Shown: positions 41,365-49,886 of the stretch, piece by piece
Layout: each line of letters starts with the position of its first letter
How positions within the stretch are numbered: the first letter of the stretch is position 1
Assembly (NCBI RefSeq): GCF_000303155.1
Contig: NC_018719.1
Span: 2,666,001-2,730,000, forward strand
DNA: 64,000 nucleotides
Direction of reading: 5' to 3'
Source: Candidatus Nitrososphaera gargensis Ga9.2
GTDB taxonomy: Archaea > Thermoproteota > Nitrososphaeria > Nitrososphaerales > Nitrososphaeraceae
The notes under the pieces: generated by a model
The model's input: only the letters and a program-made list of their open reading frames with translations
Told to the model about the DNA's origin: nothing
Database searches by the model: none
Translations under genes and position numbers: made by a program

Positions 41365-42267
41365 TTAGAATTGCACAAGGTTGCGGTACTTTTTGTAGCG
41401 CTCCTCGACGTCGTCCTTTGTTATAGACAGCAGGCGCTTCACTCCAAAGTCCTCGACTGCAAACGAGCCCATGACGTTGCCATATATCACTGCCTCCTTC
41501 ATGGTCGCAAAATCAGACCTGTTCCTGCGCGCAATGTGGCCCAGAAATCCGCCGGCAAACGAGTCGCCGGCGCCTGTCGGGTCTACTATCTCGTCCAAGA
41601 AGAAGGCGGCTGCTGGGAACACCTGGTTGTCACTTGTGAAAAGGATGGCACCGTGCTCACCCTTTTTGATGATCGCAAATTTCGACCCCCACGACATTAT
41701 CTTTTTGGCGCACTTTGCGATGTTGGCTTCCTTGCACAAGAGCCGCGCCTCGTTGTCATTTATCACTACGCCGTCTGCCATCCCCACCATCTTGATCACA
41801 TCGTCGCGGCTCCCGTTTATCCAGAACTCTATAGTGTCGCACACCACCAGCTTGGGGTTCTGGAAGTGTTGGAGAATCTTGATATTCTGCTTCGGGTCGT
41901 TATTTGCCAGATAGACATAATCAGATTTTGCATACTCTTCTGGGATCACCGGGTCAAAGCCTGCAATGACTCCAAGCTCGGTCTTGTTGGTAGTCCTGTT
42001 TGACAAGTCGTAATCAAATGAAGAATCATAGTGGAACGTCTTGCCGCCCTGCACGGTGACGATGCCCTTTGTGTCGATGCCTTTTGACCTGATCGCTCTG
42101 ATGTGGTCGGCAGGCATGTCCGAGCCCACGACTGCGACTATTGACGTCTGCGCGAACATGCTTGAAGATAGAGAAGCAAATGTGGCTGCGCCTCCAAGTA
42201 TCCGGGTCTCTGTCCTAAATGGCGTGCGAGTGGTGTCAAGGGCCACCGTGCCAAAGACCGTCAGCAA
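41365..42267 (-). CDS. PfkB-family sugar/nucleoside kinase
   Basis: Ribokinase-fold kinase, 300 residues. LGGAATFASL is the N-terminal sugar-binding loop and DPTGAGDSFAGG (229-240) the C-terminal signature with catalytic D235. The substrate cannot be decided from sequence; archaeal members phosphorylate ribose, adenosine or similar. Divergent from ubiX. Confidence 0.88.
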   Translation of the reverse strand: MLTVFGTVALDTTRTPFRTETRILGGAATFASLSSSMFAQTSIVAVVGSDMPADHIRAIRSKGIDTKGIVTVQGGKTFHYDSSFDYDLSNRTTNKTELGVIAGFDPVIPEEYAKSDYVYLANNDPKQNIKILQHFQNPKLVVCDTIEFWINGSRDDVIKMVGMADGVVINDNEARLLCKEANIAKCAKKIMSWGSKFAIIKKGEHGAILFTSDNQVFPAAAFFLDEIVDPTGAGDSFAGGFLGHIARRNRSDFATMKEAVIYGNVMGSFAVEDFGVKRLLSITKDDVEERYKKYRNLVQF

Positions 42268-42353
42268 CGCCCATGAACAAGCGCCCTTTCGTAATTAAAT
42301 GCTTGCCACCACCATTATTTTAAATAGCGAACAGGCAGATAATCCACACACAG

Positions 42354-42917
42354 TTGCGGCTAGTAGTGGCTATCACCGGCGCCTCTGGAGTCATTTATGG
42401 CATAAGGACGCTTGAGGTGCTCAGAGAGCTCAGGGTCGAGACGCACCTCATCATGAGCGAGTGGGGCGCCAAGAACATCAAGATAGAGACCGACAAGACA
42501 GCCGACTATGTCAGGTCGCTTGCCACCAAATGCTACGAAGACGACAATATGGCCGCGCCCATGTCAAGCGGCTCATTCAGGACCGATGGCATGGTTGTCA
42601 TCCCCTGCAGCATGAAGACCTTGGCAAGCATCGCAAACGCGTTTGACGACAGCCTTGTGTCAAGGGCTGCAGGCGTGTGCATCAAGGAGCAGCGCAAGCT
42701 TGTGCTGGTGCCAAGGGAGGCTCCGCTGTCAAAGATACACCTTGAAAACATGAGCAAGCTTGCCGATGCCGGCGCGGTTATCCTGCCAGCGATGCCGGGG
42801 TTCTACCACAGGCCAAAGACCATGGATGACCTGATCAACCACGTGGTGGGCAAGCTCCTTGACCAATTCAACATCGACCACGGCCTTTTCAGGCGGTGGG
42901 GCGGCCAGAGCGTATAA
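42354..42917 (+). CDS. ubiX: Flavin prenyltransferase UbiX
   Basis: Prenylates FMN to make the cofactor of UbiD decarboxylases. The flavin-binding ITGASGVIYG at the N-terminus and MVVIPCSMKTLASIANAFDDSLVSRA, REAPLSKIHLENM and MPGFYHRPKTMDDL are all UbiX signatures; 187 residues. Starts at TTG 42354 with tattttaaatagc about 30 nt upstream, so leaderless. No ubiD gene lies in this window. Confidence 0.94.
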   Translation: MRLVVAITGASGVIYGIRTLEVLRELRVETHLIMSEWGAKNIKIETDKTADYVRSLATKCYEDDNMAAPMSSGSFRTDGMVVIPCSMKTLASIANAFDDSLVSRAAGVCIKEQRKLVLVPREAPLSKIHLENMSKLADAGAVILPAMPGFYHRPKTMDDLINHVVGKLLDQFNIDHGLFRRWGGQSV

Positions 42918-42978
42918 GGATTTATAATCTTGCTGTGCTACTTACATTTATAGAAATGCCGGCGCGAGGTGATCACCG

Positions 42979-43434
42979 ATAGCTCGATACAAGCCCAAGT
43001 ACGCAAGCCGGTCGGTCGACTTTATAGTCCCGCTCATTGCGTTACTGTTCATTGGGATAATGTTCGTGCTTCTTGCACGCTCGCAGGGAGGCTTTGGTTT
43101 TATCTTTCTGGCAGCTGCGTCCGGCCTCATGATCTACTGGGTGCGCGAAGTGAGGATGATGGCAAGGTCTGAAGAGAGAAAGATGGCAAAAGAGATCGAG
43201 CAGCAGAAGGACTGGGTCTACGACCTGATAAAGGGTAACGACGAGGTGGTTTTCGTCGCAGAAGTGCCCGGCCCCGAGGACCAGATAAACGTCAGGCTGA
43301 TAGGAGACCTGTTACGCATCAAGGGAGGGCAGAACTTTGCAAGGGATGTCCCGCTGGAGCTAACACAGGAGATGGGCATAGCAGACTACAAGTATCGAAA
43401 CGGCGTGCTCACAATCAAAATTCAGAAGGTTTGA
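42979..43434 (+). CDS. Membrane protein with two N-terminal helices and an Hsp20-like domain; start possibly non-AUG
   Basis: Two membrane helices (VDFIVPLIALLFIGIMFVLLA and GFGFIFLAAASGLMIYW) precede a charged linker and a beta-rich Hsp20/CS-like domain (VVFVAEVPGPEDQINVRLIGDLLRIK, GVLTIKIQKV). The first ATG in frame (43060) would cut the first helix in half. Upstream codons remain open back to a stop at 42970-42972 without ATG, GTG or TTG. The ATA at 42979 sits about 28 nt after a tttatag box and would give M-A-R-Y-K-P-K-Y-A. The exact start is unresolved. Confidence 0.6.
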   Translation: MARYKPKYASRSVDFIVPLIALLFIGIMFVLLARSQGGFGFIFLAAASGLMIYWVREVRMMARSEERKMAKEIEQQKDWVYDLIKGNDEVVFVAEVPGPEDQINVRLIGDLLRIKGGQNFARDVPLELTQEMGIADYKYRNGVLTIKIQKV

Positions 43435-44017
43435 TTTCCTCTTTGTCGTTGTCGTAGGTGTCTTCCCACAGCCGCATCCTGTCCATCTTGTCCCTCCTCC
43501 TTGCATCCTGCAGCATGTTGTAGACGCTCTTGTGCATGCTGCCTTTTGCAAGCAGGGTGATCGCGTCGCTTGCAAGCTTGACCTCCTTGAAGTTACCGAT
43601 AAAGCCTACCATGTGACCGTAGACAGAGATGTAGGCGCCGCTCAGCTCCTCTATCATCCGGCGCGCCTTGCCTCCTTCGCCAATTATCCTGCCCTTGATG
43701 CGCTCAAGCGCGTTTGGCGACTTGCCGGCATAGTCATGCAGGTCCATCTGCTGGAACATTATCTCATCGTTTTCAAAGAGCCTGTACGCCCTCTCTGGCG
43801 AAAAGCCTCTTGAAATCGCGGATATCACCTCGACGGCCCGGAAAGCTTCCATCTGCTCCACGGGCTTGGTGCTGGAGATTGTCGCATCGCCGCTTTCGCT
43901 GTCGATCTCTATTTCAACGCCGCACCTCTTTTCAATCTGCTGCTTTACCTTGCCGCCCTTGCCTATTATGGCACCTATCCTGTCTTTTGGGATCTTCATC
44001 GTGTGCTGGAAGCTCAT
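43415..44017 (-). CDS. KH-domain ribosome-biogenesis factor Dim2/Pno1-like
   Basis: A 200-residue protein with two KH domains, GAIIGKGGKVKQQIEKRCGVEIEID (KH1) and GRIIGEGGKARRMIEELSGAYISVYG (KH2), the arrangement of archaeal Dim2/Pno1/Krr1 homologues that bind 16S rRNA 3' end during small-subunit maturation. Start overlaps the rio1 stop by 1 nt (TAATG). Convergent end overlaps the Hsp20-like gene by 20 nt. Confidence 0.9.
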   Translation of the reverse strand: MSFQHTMKIPKDRIGAIIGKGGKVKQQIEKRCGVEIEIDSESGDATISSTKPVEQMEAFRAVEVISAISRGFSPERAYRLFENDEIMFQQMDLHDYAGKSPNALERIKGRIIGEGGKARRMIEELSGAYISVYGHMVGFIGNFKEVKLASDAITLLAKGSMHKSVYNMLQDARRRDKMDRMRLWEDTYDNDKEEIKPSEF

Positions 44018-44856
44018 TATTTGTTTCCGCCTCGGATTTTTTCTACTGCCAGCGCGGTGTCGAGAACCTCGATCCCGCGCTTTTCAAAGAACCTGTTTAC
44101 ATTCATCACGTCGCGGACTAAAAATTGTTTGGAATTTGGGTGTTGGATATCGACCGCCGAGCCAAAGTCAAACAGCATTATTCCCCGGTCGGTTTTGAAG
44201 ATATTGTACTCCGATAGGTCGGCGTGCACCAGCCTTGCCTTTTGGTACAACATAGTCATTTGCTCGATCACCTGTTTGTAGTCACTGGACGTGACTTCGG
44301 ACTCTACCAGCGGCGGCGCAGAGTTGCCCTCGCTGTCCCCTACGAACTCCATCACAAGGACGTTCTTTTTCACTGCTATTGGTGCCGGGACTCGCACGCC
44401 GGCCGCGTACGCGGCCTGCATGTTCTTAAACTCCTTTCTGGCCCACGCCGCTATCAGGCTGCGCGACCCTCGCTTTATGTCAGAGAACCGCGGGTCGCCG
44501 GCGATGTACTGCATGCGCTTTTTAAACTCAGCACTCACTGTGAGGTATATCTTTAGTATGCGAAGCGATCCGTCGGGCGCAGTGGCGGTATAGACCTTGG
44601 ACTCTTTGCCGGCTGCAAGCGAGCCTCTCACCTGCTGTATCACGCCGTCGCTTCTCAGGTCATTGATGATCATGAGGGTCGGCACGTCAAAGACATTGTC
44701 AAAAACCTCGTAATCTTCGGAACGCTTGACAAGCAGTCTGCTCTCCCGCTCCCGGCGCGACAGCCGCCTGTCGGCCCTGTCAATCGCCTTTTGCCTCTCC
44801 TCTCTTGGCAGCTGCTCGTCAGGATCTGACAACATGAAAAAGGTGCATCTTATCAT
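44017..44856 (-). CDS. rio1: RIO1-type serine/threonine kinase
   Basis: Atypical kinase involved in late 30S/40S maturation. GSLAAGKESKVYTATAPDG is the RIO1 flexible ATP loop, LVHADLSEYNIF the catalytic loop and IMLFDFGSAVD the metal-binding loop; 279 residues, with an N-terminal helical extension. Encoded directly upstream of dim2, its functional partner in archaea and eukaryotes. Confidence 0.93.
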   Translation of the reverse strand: MIRCTFFMLSDPDEQLPREERQKAIDRADRRLSRRERESRLLVKRSEDYEVFDNVFDVPTLMIINDLRSDGVIQQVRGSLAAGKESKVYTATAPDGSLRILKIYLTVSAEFKKRMQYIAGDPRFSDIKRGSRSLIAAWARKEFKNMQAAYAAGVRVPAPIAVKKNVLVMEFVGDSEGNSAPPLVESEVTSSDYKQVIEQMTMLYQKARLVHADLSEYNIFKTDRGIMLFDFGSAVDIQHPNSKQFLVRDVMNVNRFFEKRGIEVLDTALAVEKIRGGNK

Positions 44857-44867
44857 TATTATCCTTT

Positions 44868-45176
44868 TTACCTATGCTGGAACTTGTAGATCATCAAAAA
44901 TGGCACACCAGCTATCCTCTTTACGCTGATCTCTTTGGCAAGCCGCATTTCCAGAGCCTGCTTCACTATCCTGTCGCCCACCAAGTTTGCGATGTCACAC
45001 TTTTGGAGTAGCTCCTGTGCCTCCTGCTGCTCGATGACCTGCTGCTGGTAGTACTCTTTTGTAAGGTTGATTACAAGGCCGTTCTGCTCTAGCTTGCTCC
45101 CTATGAGGTCGAGATCGCAAATGTCTACCATGATTGAACCCTGGTACTGCGTGGTCCTCGTGGCATACTGTGGCAA
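44868..45176 (-). CDS. DUF424-family protein
   Basis: The C-terminal half CDIANLVGDRIVKQALEMRLAKEISVKRIAGVPFLMIYK (seen in pieces) matches the archaeal DUF424 family, with the NLVG-x-R and GVP signatures. It is 102 residues; an internal ATG (MVDICDLDLIGS) may be the true start. It lies 11 nt upstream of rio1, so it is likely part of the ribosome-biogenesis operon, where DUF424 is commonly found. Confidence 0.82.
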   Translation of the reverse strand: MPQYATRTTQYQGSIMVDICDLDLIGSKLEQNGLVINLTKEYYQQQVIEQQEAQELLQKCDIANLVGDRIVKQALEMRLAKEISVKRIAGVPFLMIYKFQHR

Positions 45177-45218
45177 CGAATGTTCTGTAAAAGAACAGTA
45201 TAATGAGGGTTGCTGCTA

Positions 45219-46049
45219 CTAGCCGTACGTTTCGATCTTTATATCAAACGACCCGTCCTTGCGCTTGTTTCTGTTTGTGACAAAGCCCTGCGGGCTCAGG
45301 AGCGCAACAACAGAGTCAATGGTCCCCTGGTAGCCGCAGATGTAAAAGAACGAGTTTGCCGGCGTCACCTTTTCGCCCACCAATTTTTCAAGCTGCGACT
45401 CACCGCCATTGCTGACAAGCAGCTTCTCCACCCGGCCAGTGTTACCACGCCACCCTTGCGAGAGTGGGTGGTCGGACCTGCTCACAGTCGGCATGTACTT
45501 GAAGTTAGGGTCGCTGGCAGCCATCTTTTCAAGCATATCCCGGTAGCCAAGCTCCTGCGCGTATTTTGCCCCATGCAGCAACACGACCTCCCTCTTTGAC
45601 CTGCTGCTTTTCAAGTGCAGGACATAGCTGATGAACGGGGCAAGGCCGGTGCCCGAGGCCACCAGCACGATGCGCCGGGTGTCCGGCGTCCCGTCTGCCT
45701 TTTTGTCTTCAATGGTAAATGCGCCGGCAGGCTTGCGCCAGTAAAGCGGATCGCCTTCCCTCATCTTGAAAAGCGCGCTTGTAAATTTGCCCATCACTGG
45801 CTCTGTCGCCCACTTGACGTAGAATTCAAAATGTCTTTTTTCTTCTGGCGGCGAGGACAGCGAATACGCCCTGTACGTGATCTTGTCGTCGCCGTCAAGC
45901 TTTAGCCCAAGCGCTACGAATTGGCCGGCCTTGAAATCCGGCACCGCGCTTCCATCTGCAGGCTGCATCCGGATTATTGCAAGATCCGGCGTCAGGTTCT
46001 CGCGATACGTTATCATGCCAATATTGGGCGGTGCCTGTCCAGAGCTCAT
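45219..46049 (-). CDS. FAD/NAD(P)-dependent ferredoxin reductase-like enzyme
   Basis: FNR-superfamily flavoprotein. GQFVALGL and ITYRAYSLSSPP form the FAD-binding R-x-Y-S motif; IVLVASGTGLAPFISYV is the NAD(P) pyrophosphate loop; the C-terminal YICGYQGTIDSVVALL is typical. The ATG at 46049 (MSSGQAPPN) fits an aaatata box about 35 nt upstream better than an earlier frame opening. It probably reduces ferredoxin or flavodoxin; the partner is unidentified. Confidence 0.86.
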   Translation of the reverse strand: MSSGQAPPNIGMITYRENLTPDLAIIRMQPADGSAVPDFKAGQFVALGLKLDGDDKITYRAYSLSSPPEEKRHFEFYVKWATEPVMGKFTSALFKMREGDPLYWRKPAGAFTIEDKKADGTPDTRRIVLVASGTGLAPFISYVLHLKSSRSKREVVLLHGAKYAQELGYRDMLEKMAASDPNFKYMPTVSRSDHPLSQGWRGNTGRVEKLLVSNGGESQLEKLVGEKVTPANSFFYICGYQGTIDSVVALLSPQGFVTNRNKRKDGSFDIKIETYG

Positions 46050-46279
46050 TCTTATTAACACCACTGGAATCACTTGGCTATATTTGATTATCGCGTCGTA
46101 TCATAGACGACTATGGATTTACTTGATATAGCTTGCCAGTCCAAAAAACCACAGCATTAGATCCGAATTGCAAGTTAAAAATCATTTTTATAGGATAATG
46201 TTCTACTACATGTTTGGCATTGTCAGAAAAAATTTATTATTTTCTTTTGTAAATTTTTACTATCCAAAAGAGGTGTTTG

Positions 46280-46420
46280 ATGTTGGCTAACCATCAACAA
46301 GTTAACCAACGTTACACCGATCTTGAGCCAATAGTAAGGTTGCTAGAACAGACGAACCGGTTACTTGAAAATATTGATGGCAAATTACGAAAGATCGTCA
46401 TCAACACTAATGGCAAATAA
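46280..46420 (+). CDS. 46-residue small protein, coiled-coil-like
   Basis: ATG 46280 opens a frame M-L-A-N-H-Q-Q-V-N-Q-R-Y-T-D followed by a leucine-spaced amphipathic helix (LEPIVRLLEQTNRLLENIDGKL) and basic end. An AGAGGTG-like ribosome site precedes it by about 7 nt. It may form dimers through the helix. Function unknown. Confidence 0.5.
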   Translation: MLANHQQVNQRYTDLEPIVRLLEQTNRLLENIDGKLRKIVINTNGK

Positions 46421-46602
46421 AATCGCCTTACTACCCTCATTTTCTTTTTGATGCGTATAACTTTGTCCATAAAGAGCAAGAATTATGGATATTACTATAA
46501 TAATGTCGGAATTGGTCGTTATCCATATATCCATCCATTTATTTTAGCGCTAGTTGTATTTGATTATCCTTTTATTGGAGGGCGCAAAAGAGCTATGCTG
46601 GT

Positions 46603-47085
46603 TTGGCAAGCAAGAAAGGCATAGCGCTCACTATCGGCATCGCTGCCGCAATTATCGGATCAAGCTTTCTCATATGGTACATACCCCAGAGCAGCCCCGG
46701 CGGATTCATTGACGCCCCGCGCACCGACAGCGAGGTAATTGGGGACGTTTATGCCCGGCACAACGACCTTGCCACCAGCATCGAGCTTAGGTTCGAGCAA
46801 TGGAAGAACAACAATGACACTGCGGTAGCCGGCGACATGCCTGCACAGCTCGCCTCTGCCAAGTCTCAGATAGAGCAGATGCGCCGGGATCTTGACAACC
46901 ACCAGCCGGCTCAAGAATGGCAGGAGAGTTACGACATTTACATGCAGGCGCTTGATTCGTATGCAGTATACCTTGATGCACTTGAACTGAAGGTAGATAG
47001 TGGTGACAAGACCGACCCCGACCAGACGCTGGATCAACGGTGGCGCGACCTTGTTGACCAATCTGTCGAAGCTATGCCCATTTAG
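46603..47085 (+). CDS. Membrane-anchored protein, unknown
   Basis: 160 residues from TTG 46603: an N-terminal anchor helix (GIALTIGIAAAIIGSSFLIWY), then an extracellular-type polar, helix-rich domain (ATSIELRFEQWKNNNDTAVAGD, SYDIYMQALDSYAVYLDAL). A TATA-like ttttatt about 30 nt upstream supports this start. No family recognised; similar anchored proteins are common in thaumarchaea. Confidence 0.75.
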   Translation: MASKKGIALTIGIAAAIIGSSFLIWYIPQSSPGGFIDAPRTDSEVIGDVYARHNDLATSIELRFEQWKNNNDTAVAGDMPAQLASAKSQIEQMRRDLDNHQPAQEWQESYDIYMQALDSYAVYLDALELKVDSGDKTDPDQTLDQRWRDLVDQSVEAMPI

Positions 47086-47154
47086 TGTAGGTAGAAACAA
47101 TTTGTCGTCGTTTAATCATAATAATATGCTACCCTTTGGACAAAAGTTCAATAA

Positions 47155-47271
47155 TTTGACATCGTAGTAGTTCCAGAATTTAATTTGTCAATTCTTGCCG
47201 CATTAATGGCAACAGCAATGACAACAGGTATTGCAATGCTCAAGATGAAGCGGCTTGAGACAAAAATTTGA
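47155..47271 (+). pseudogene. Orphan PEF-CTERM-like C-terminal tail
   Basis: The frame immediately after a stop codon reads FDIVVVPEFNLSILAALMATAM, then TTGIAMLKMKRLETKI and a stop: a P-E-F motif, a membrane helix and a basic tail, the layout of PEF/PEFG-CTERM sorting signals. It has no start codon of its own before the PEF. It is probably the leftover C-terminus of a lost or frameshifted surface protein, possibly once an extension of the preceding gene. Confidence 0.55.
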
Positions 47272-47285
47272 ATACTACTTTTCTT

Positions 47286-48446
47286 TTACTTCAAGGCTTC
47301 CAGAATCTGGTCGATCCTTGCGTCTGTCTTGAACGCACTTGGGTTGAGCACAGTCTTAGACGCGACAAATCCAGCCGACTGCAGCCTTTCGATTATATTT
47401 TGCACAGAATGAGGGTTTGTCCTGAGCTTGGCCGAGATTTCATCTGCCCTGAAGTAATACGGGATGCCACTTTCTTCCTCGGCCGCGGCGTCGAGCACTT
47501 TTTTGGATTGCCTGTCAGGGCTTTGTTCAAGCATCATCTTTTTCACAAATTCCCTGTCGTGGAACGGCCCAGTCCACAGCTGCCCTCCGGTTCGCATCAC
47601 GCTCCCGCACAGCTCGCATTTTTTTGCGTTGTTGTATTCTTCTGTCTTGAACCGGTGGCCGCACTGAAGGCAGTGCATCACGTAGCCGATGCTGGCATAG
47701 ACGTCGTTTGCCTCGCTGCTGCTCACCGAGACTGAGGCGTAGATGCGCAGATAGTGCATCGCGGCGTGGACGAACAGCGGCCTGATCGACAGCTCAAGTC
47801 TTGAGGCCGTGAGCGCTATAAGCGACAGGAGCAATCTGATAGCGGTTTCGTTACCATAGCTGTTGTTGAGCGGCCTGCCGTAGTAGCGGCGCAGACAGAC
47901 TTCGGGGTAGACACCGCAGAGGACTGCCGTGTCAGTCGCAGTTATGGAGACCAGCCCGCCGTCCAGAACAGCCCGCAGCACACAGTCGATGTGCTTTGCC
48001 GGCGTGCCAAAAGGATCCAGATCTACTATGCCAAAGCGCTCACCTTCGCTGTCGCCGTGTAAGAGAAATTTGCACACTTCATCAATAGAAAAATGGCATT
48101 TGCTATCTACAGAGTTGATCTTGGCTGCTTTTCTGGCTGCCTCTATCGCGACGGGGTTGATGTCGTTCCCGTAGACCTTCTCTATCTCTGGCACCTCGAC
48201 TGCGACCCTGAGCGCCCTTGCGCCGATGCCGGTGAAAGAGTCGGCAAATGTCTTGCGCGTAAGAGAGGGTGCAAACGCCCTGTACGCCAGAACCGAGAGG
48301 TCGCGGTTGAGCCTTGCAGCAGGGTTAAAGAATGCAGGCGTCTTGGGCGGGACCCTTTCGGTAAGTGACGATTGCGGGACCAGAAACGTCGTCCTGCCCT
48401 CCACCGTCCTGACGAAATCTTTCTTTTCTTTTTCTTCCGCCGCCAC
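47286..48446 (-). CDS. trm1: tRNA (guanine26-N2)-dimethyltransferase
   Basis: Adds two methyl groups to G26 of tRNA. DSFTGIGARALRVA is SAM motif I, IVDLDPFGTPAKHIDCVLRA the catalytic D-P-F-G motif, and a C-terminal zinc ribbon C-L-Q-C ... C-E-L-C lies in the family-typical C-terminal domain. 386 residues, normal length. Confidence 0.94.
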   Translation of the reverse strand: MAAEEKEKKDFVRTVEGRTTFLVPQSSLTERVPPKTPAFFNPAARLNRDLSVLAYRAFAPSLTRKTFADSFTGIGARALRVAVEVPEIEKVYGNDINPVAIEAARKAAKINSVDSKCHFSIDEVCKFLLHGDSEGERFGIVDLDPFGTPAKHIDCVLRAVLDGGLVSITATDTAVLCGVYPEVCLRRYYGRPLNNSYGNETAIRLLLSLIALTASRLELSIRPLFVHAAMHYLRIYASVSVSSSEANDVYASIGYVMHCLQCGHRFKTEEYNNAKKCELCGSVMRTGGQLWTGPFHDREFVKKMMLEQSPDRQSKKVLDAAAEEESGIPYYFRADEISAKLRTNPHSVQNIIERLQSAGFVASKTVLNPSAFKTDARIDQILEALK

Positions 48447-48547
48447 GCCAGAGAACTCTGCATGGATGCGATATTTATAGCAGAAACACGTATTCTTGTT
48501 TTACAAGCGCAAGTGATAATAAATACCCTGTAAATCAGCAGCATATA

Positions 48548-49225
48548 GTGAATAATTTGCGGTCATTGCACGACGGCGTTTTGGTTGGCGGCGTTGACGA
48601 GGCAGGCCGCGGCTCTATAATCGGCCCTCTTGTTGTTGCAGGCGTCAGCATCAAGGAATCAAAAGTTGCATTGCTTACTGAGATGGGCGTCAGGGACTCT
48701 AAAGCACTGACGCCAAGGGCGCGGGCGCGGCTTTTTGGACAGATAATGAAGATCGCCGACTCTGTGTGCATCCGCAAGGTGAACCCTGTCGAAGTTGATG
48801 ATAGCGTTTCGCTCCGGGCGCTCAACAGGCTCGAGGCAAGGGTGATGGCTGCGGTCATTAACGACATTGGTGCCGACGAGGTCTATGTGGATTGCTGCGA
48901 CATCAACCCTGATCGATACAAGGACTACATTGGGCAGCATCTAAAGTGCAGCCCAAAGGTGCACTCGATACACCACGCAGACGTGACCAATGTCGTCGTG
49001 TCGGCGGCATCGATAATTGCCAAGATAACGAGGGACGAGGAGATCAAGCGCATCCGAAGCAAGTACCGCGGCATCGGCAGCGGCTACCCGTCGGATGATC
49101 GCACCATGCGCTTTATCCGGCGCTACGTGGCCAAGAACGGAAGCGCACCGGAATTTGCAAGAAAGTCATGGAAGCCGCTCCGGCTCTTGCTTGAGCAAAC
49201 GGCGCAATGCAAGCTCACGACCTGA
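48548..49225 (+). CDS. rnhB: Ribonuclease HII
   Basis: Removes RNA from RNA/DNA hybrids. GGVDEAGRGSIIGPLVVAG gives the first acidic pair (D-E), YVDCCDIN the next aspartate, and ASIIAKITRDEEI with SGYPSD the C-terminal family motifs; 225 residues. The start is a GTG at 48548. Overlaps the convergent flpA end by 11 nt. Confidence 0.95.
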   Translation: MNNLRSLHDGVLVGGVDEAGRGSIIGPLVVAGVSIKESKVALLTEMGVRDSKALTPRARARLFGQIMKIADSVCIRKVNPVEVDDSVSLRALNRLEARVMAAVINDIGADEVYVDCCDINPDRYKDYIGQHLKCSPKVHSIHHADVTNVVVSAASIIAKITRDEEIKRIRSKYRGIGSGYPSDDRTMRFIRRYVAKNGSAPEFARKSWKPLRLLLEQTAQCKLTT

Positions 49226-49886
49226 ATATGCAGTATATCATGCCGTGATCCCTGTCAAAGGGCTCTAGGTTGATTATTTGCTCTATCGCAAAGCCGTTCT
49301 TTTCCAGCTTGCTTGCTTCCTGAGTCACGACTGCTCTTGGGTCCATTGTAACGTCGATGCTTCTGGTCTTGACCACCAAGAGCATCACTCCTCCCTGCTT
49401 TAGGTAGGCTGCGCAGTTTGCTATCGCAATGTCTGTCTGGTCTGGCTGCGCAATGTCGCAGTACACAACGTCGACCTTGCCAAACACTGCAAAATATGAC
49501 TGGGGCTTTCTTGCGTCTTCAAGTATCGGGAGGACGTTCTTGCGCTTTGAGGCCACGTTTTCGATAAGCTCCCTTGCGACCCTCGTGGCAGGCTCGACTG
49601 CGAACACGATGCCAGACGGCCCGACAATGTCAGAGACGTGGCTGACCGTGGTGCCGGTGGACGCGCCCAGATACAACACCTTGCTCCCGTTTTTTATCGG
49701 CATGTTCTTCATGCCCTTTTTCAGCGCCGCTGCAAGCTTGCTTCTAAACGGGTCCCACAGCCGGTACTCTTCACCTTCGTGTTTGACCAGCTTTTCCCCA
49801 TAGACGCTGTCTCCCTTGACAAGGTTGAGGGTGGCAGCGTTTTTCTCGCCGTTTACCGAGATCCACCTAATAGCGTCGCTTTCCAA
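49215..49886 (-). CDS. flpA: Fibrillarin-like rRNA/tRNA 2'-O-methyltransferase
   Basis: Catalytic subunit of the C/D-box sRNP. YLGASTGTTVSHVSDIVG is the SAM motif, with RLWDPFRSKLAAAL, DARKPQSY and YCDIAQPDQTDIAI typical of fibrillarin; 223 residues. Its start overlaps the 3' end of nop5 by 20 nt on the same strand, consistent with stoichiometric production of the RNP core. Confidence 0.95.
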   Translation of the reverse strand: MESDAIRWISVNGEKNAATLNLVKGDSVYGEKLVKHEGEEYRLWDPFRSKLAAALKKGMKNMPIKNGSKVLYLGASTGTTVSHVSDIVGPSGIVFAVEPATRVARELIENVASKRKNVLPILEDARKPQSYFAVFGKVDVVYCDIAQPDQTDIAIANCAAYLKQGGVMLLVVKTRSIDVTMDPRAVVTQEASKLEKNGFAIEQIINLEPFDRDHGMIYCIFRS

